Positions 21,627 through 23,587 of a stretch of DNA of 23,587 nucleotides are shown here, one piece after another; the first letter of the stretch is position 1; each line of letters opens with the position of its first letter. The DNA lies in assembly GCA_902475025.1 (NCBI GenBank), contig CABRXX010000040.1, forward strand, positions 1 through 23,587, read 5' to 3'. Source of the stretch: Merdiplasma sp905207905 (GTDB lineage Bacteria > Bacillota > Clostridia > Lachnospirales > Lachnospiraceae). The position numbers were made by a program, and so were the translations under genes. The notes below the pieces were generated by a model, which saw only the letters and a list, made by a program, of their open reading frames with translations, had not been told where the DNA came from and made no database searches.

Positions 21627-23109
21627 AAATTTTTACCTCATGATACAGTTCTGAATAGCTTTTTCCAGAGGTTTTTGACAGTCGGAGAATGCTGTCGCTT
21701 TCCGGATAATAGTAAAACTCATCCCCAAACTGGCAGCATTTAATGTCTGCCATTCCCCAAGGCGTTTCCAGAGAAATGATTTTTCGCGGAAGCTTTGTGC
21801 GCTGCACCTCGTAAAAGCGCAGGCCGATGGTGGTACTGTGGCGGAAAATCACTTCTTCCATTGCTGGACGTTTTTCCGGCGGGCAAAGCAGAGTCAGCTG
21901 ATAGGCCGGACGGTGCTTTTTCATATAAATGGGGGTATAAAATGCATCCAAAGCGCCTGCATCTAAAAGTTCTTCCATTACAAAGCCCATAGTCTCTCCG
22001 GTGCAGTCATCCAGATTGGTTTCCATTACAAGAACAGAGTCATGCTGGCTTTTGGTTTCTTCAATCAGCATAGCCCGGAGGATTCCGGCAGTGTCATAGT
22101 TTCGTTTGCCGGCTCCAAGCCCGGTGCGGAGAATTTTAAATTCTCCAGGGAGCTGACTGTCTGTGCGGATCGCTGCTGCAATGGCGGCTCCGGTGGGAGT
22201 TACCAGTTCTCCCTGAATGGGAAGAATATGAAGGGGCAGTCCGTATGCAGAGAGGATGGCTGTGGTGGCAGGGACCGGAATGGGCAAAAGGCCGTGCTGG
22301 CATCGAACCTGACCGGTGCCTTCTGTAAGGCGGGGGATAATAACCCGCTCAATTCCAAGATTATCCAGACAAATGGCAGCTGCCGCAATATCCACAATGG
22401 AGTCCACTGCGCCTACCTCATGGAAATGCACATCCTCCAGAGATTTTCCATGCACCTGGCTTTCTGCTTCTGCCACAATCTGAAAAATTTTCAGAGCCAG
22501 TGTTAAGGCATGGGGAGTCAGACTGCCGACAGATAGAATATTTCGGATGTCTTGAAGATTACGGCCATGGTGAGGATGGTGGTGGTGTTCGTGCTTATGA
22601 TCGTCATGATCCAGTCCTTCCCGGCTAAGATGTCCATGCTCCTGGTGCGTATGATTAGGTGTTTCCTGGTGCGGGGGCTGGTGCTCCTGGTGTGTATGAT
22701 TAGATGTTTCCTGGTGTAGGGGCTGGTGCCCAGGGTGCATGTCATTCAGAGCATCCAAATTATGGTATTGATAATCAGGCGAATAGGAAATACCCGATTG
22801 CAAAGCAGGAGTATGGCAACAGATGGATTGCTTTTGCTTAATAGAAGTTTCTTTGGCCTGGTGAAGATATTCCATGTCATGATCATGGTTGTCAATCTCT
22901 AAGACTACATTAAAATTTTTGGACTTCAGACCGGACTTTACCACATCCGTAATCTCAATCCGATATCCCTCCAAAGGCAGGCTGGACAGAGCTGCCTGTA
23001 AAACAAAAGGATCAGCGCCAAGATCCAGCAGAGCGGCTACCACCATATCGCCGCTGATACCGCTGGAGCAGTCCAGATAAAGAGTATGTTTTGAATTTTG
23101 GTTTTCCAT
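21598..23109 (-). CDS. larC: LarC, nickel insertion protein for nickel-pincer cofactor
   Basis: LarC inserts nickel into the pincer nucleotide using CTP. The 503-residue protein begins with the family motif YLDCSSGISGDMVVAALLDLG (11-31), and the C-terminal part has VLVMETNLDDCTGE and YTPIYMKKHRPAY. In lactobacilli larC is split and joined by programmed frameshifting; here both halves are one uninterrupted frame. A histidine-rich insert at 118-182 contains two 15-residue repeats (128-142 and 143-157) and a KHEHHHHPHH stretch, probable nickel store or ligand. AAGGA lies 10 nt before ATG 23109. It is co-transcribed with larE. larB and larA are not in the window. Confidence 0.94.
   Translation of the reverse strand: MENQNSKHTLYLDCSSGISGDMVVAALLDLGADPFVLQAALSSLPLEGYRIEITDVVKSGLKSKNFNVVLEIDNHDHDMEYLHQAKETSIKQKQSICCHTPALQSGISYSPDYQYHNLDALNDMHPGHQPLHQETSNHTHQEHQPPHQETPNHTHQEHGHLSREGLDHDDHKHEHHHHPHHGRNLQDIRNILSVGSLTPHALTLALKIFQIVAEAESQVHGKSLEDVHFHEVGAVDSIVDIAAAAICLDNLGIERVIIPRLTEGTGQVRCQHGLLPIPVPATTAILSAYGLPLHILPIQGELVTPTGAAIAAAIRTDSQLPGEFKILRTGLGAGKRNYDTAGILRAMLIEETKSQHDSVLVMETNLDDCTGETMGFVMEELLDAGALDAFYTPIYMKKHRPAYQLTLLCPPEKRPAMEEVIFRHSTTIGLRFYEVQRTKLPRKIISLETPWGMADIKCCQFGDEFYYYPESDSILRLSKTSGKSYSELYHEVKIYAKNHYQLS
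22639..22728 (-). repeat. 45 bp tandem repeat, two units, in larC
   Basis: Units 22639-22683 and 22684-22728 match at 41 of 45 positions and encode HQP(L/P)HQET(S/P)NHTHQE twice. The repeat lengthens the nickel-binding insert in frame, so copy number could vary between strains. Confidence 0.85.
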
Positions 23110-23283
23110 TTCATTTCATCCTTTTCCGTAAATTTTTAAAAGATGTTATGTAAAAATGGCAGTAACGCACAAGGAGTCAGCAGTCAGAAAAGCGAACATT
23201 TTACAGCTTAAGGCGTGTGATCCTTTGTATACGAATGCCATACAGATAAAATACATATAAAAGGTTCATAGAGAACCATGTTC

Positions 23284-23313
23284 ATCTTATCACAGATATT
23301 CAGGGCTTGGCAA
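23284..23313 (-). promoter_or_regulatory. Predicted sigma-A promoter of larC-larE
   Basis: On the minus strand, -35 TTGCCA (23308-23313), 18 bp spacer, -10 TAAGAT (23284-23289). Leader of about 165 nt that includes the dyad at 23263-23277. No nickel riboswitch is recognisable. Confidence 0.45.
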
Positions 23314-23355
23314 GGGAAGATACGCCGTAAAAAATGAATGATTTTTGGAAAGTAT

Positions 23356-23397
23356 GGTTTTGGAAAATCGGTTTTTGGAAATCGGTTGTGAAAAATC
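23356..23397. repeat. Three degenerate 14 bp tandem repeats
   Basis: GGTTTTGGAAAATC, GGTTTTTGGAAATC and GGTTGTGAAAAATC lie end to end, followed by a partial GGTTG. Similar TTTTTGGAAA sequence precedes them. Confidence 0.65.
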
Positions 23398-23527
23398 GGT
23401 TGATATGCGATAATAGGAAAAACAAAAGCGGGGCATGAAAACGTGATAGTAATCAGAAAAAAAGCTAAAAGAGAAAGAATGCAGGAACAGGCCCGACGAA
23501 GAGAGAAAAACAGCAACGGGGCAAAAA

Positions 23528-23587
23528 GATAGAAACAAAAAGATAAAAACAAAAAGATAAAAACAAAAAGATAAAAACAAAAAGATA
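23528..23587. repeat. 14 bp A-rich tandem repeat reaching the window edge
   Basis: The unit GATAAAAACAAAAA repeats four times (the first unit has GATAGAAACAAAAA), with a partial fifth at the edge. The array probably continues beyond the window. Confidence 0.85.

Larger units (their letters stand above)
23110..23587. other. 478 bp gene-free region at right edge
   Basis: No gene is supported. It contains the predicted larC promoter, a GGTTC-ATAGA-GAACC dyad (23263-23277), three degenerate 14 bp repeats (23356-23397) and an A-rich 14 bp tandem array running off the edge (23528-23587). Minus-strand open frames here translate low-complexity DNA into phenylalanine/leucine-rich strings without ribosome sites. 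Confidence 0.7.

Noticed and set aside
23208..23580. Minus-strand phenylalanine/leucine-rich membrane-like frames
   Set aside because: They are translations of A-rich repeats without ribosome sites, in different frames over the same DNA.

Overview
This 23.6 kb window looks like the chromosome of an anaerobic, gut-type Clostridia member, most likely Lachnospiraceae. That reading rests on mid-range GC coding sequence, strong AGGAGG-type ribosome binding sites, AT-rich intergenic DNA with consensus sigma-A promoters, and the gene set itself. The assignment is an inference; there is no rRNA, tRNA, CRISPR array, transposase or phage gene in the window.

Left half (1-13600): a two-armed purine (urate/xanthine) catabolism island. 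The leftward arm runs from a PAS/HTH regulator of the YheO type through ygeX (diaminopropionate ammonia-lyase), ygeY (M20 hydrolase) and ygeW (knotted carbamoyltransferase-like) to a carbamate kinase that runs off the left edge. The rightward arm is ssnA (amidohydrolase), ygfK (iron-sulfur flavoprotein) and a selenium-dependent xanthine dehydrogenase-type molybdenum hydroxylase, closed by an intrinsic terminator at 13541-13597. Both arms start from a 256-265 bp divergent promoter region in which one inverted repeat covers the -35 box of each promoter. The arms make chemical sense together: the molybdenum hydroxylase and YgfK handle purine redox chemistry, SsnA and the hydrolases open and trim the ring, YgeW can release carbamoyl phosphate, carbamate kinase turns that into ATP, and YgeX converts 2,3-diaminopropionate to pyruvate and ammonia. 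The cluster type is known from E. coli and gut anaerobes. The local promoter architecture, a structured leader before xdh, and palindromic repeats in the operon gaps are less usual.

Middle (13600-17420): an unrecognised 90-residue protein with its own promoter and an upstream 24 bp dyad; yaaA and an AGCS-type sodium:alanine/glycine symporter on the minus strand; and a hotdog acyl-CoA thioesterase whose leader carries a palindromic repeat also found beside ygeW.

Right (17560-23587): a YtrA-type GntR regulator, ABC ATPase and large permease in overlapping reading frames, under a consensus promoter with an exact AGTGTA-N13-TACACT operator. Converging on it are larC and larE, for nickel-pincer cofactor synthesis. 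LarC is one uninterrupted frame with a histidine-rich tandem repeat. The right edge is a gene-free, A-rich region with two sets of 14 bp tandem repeats.
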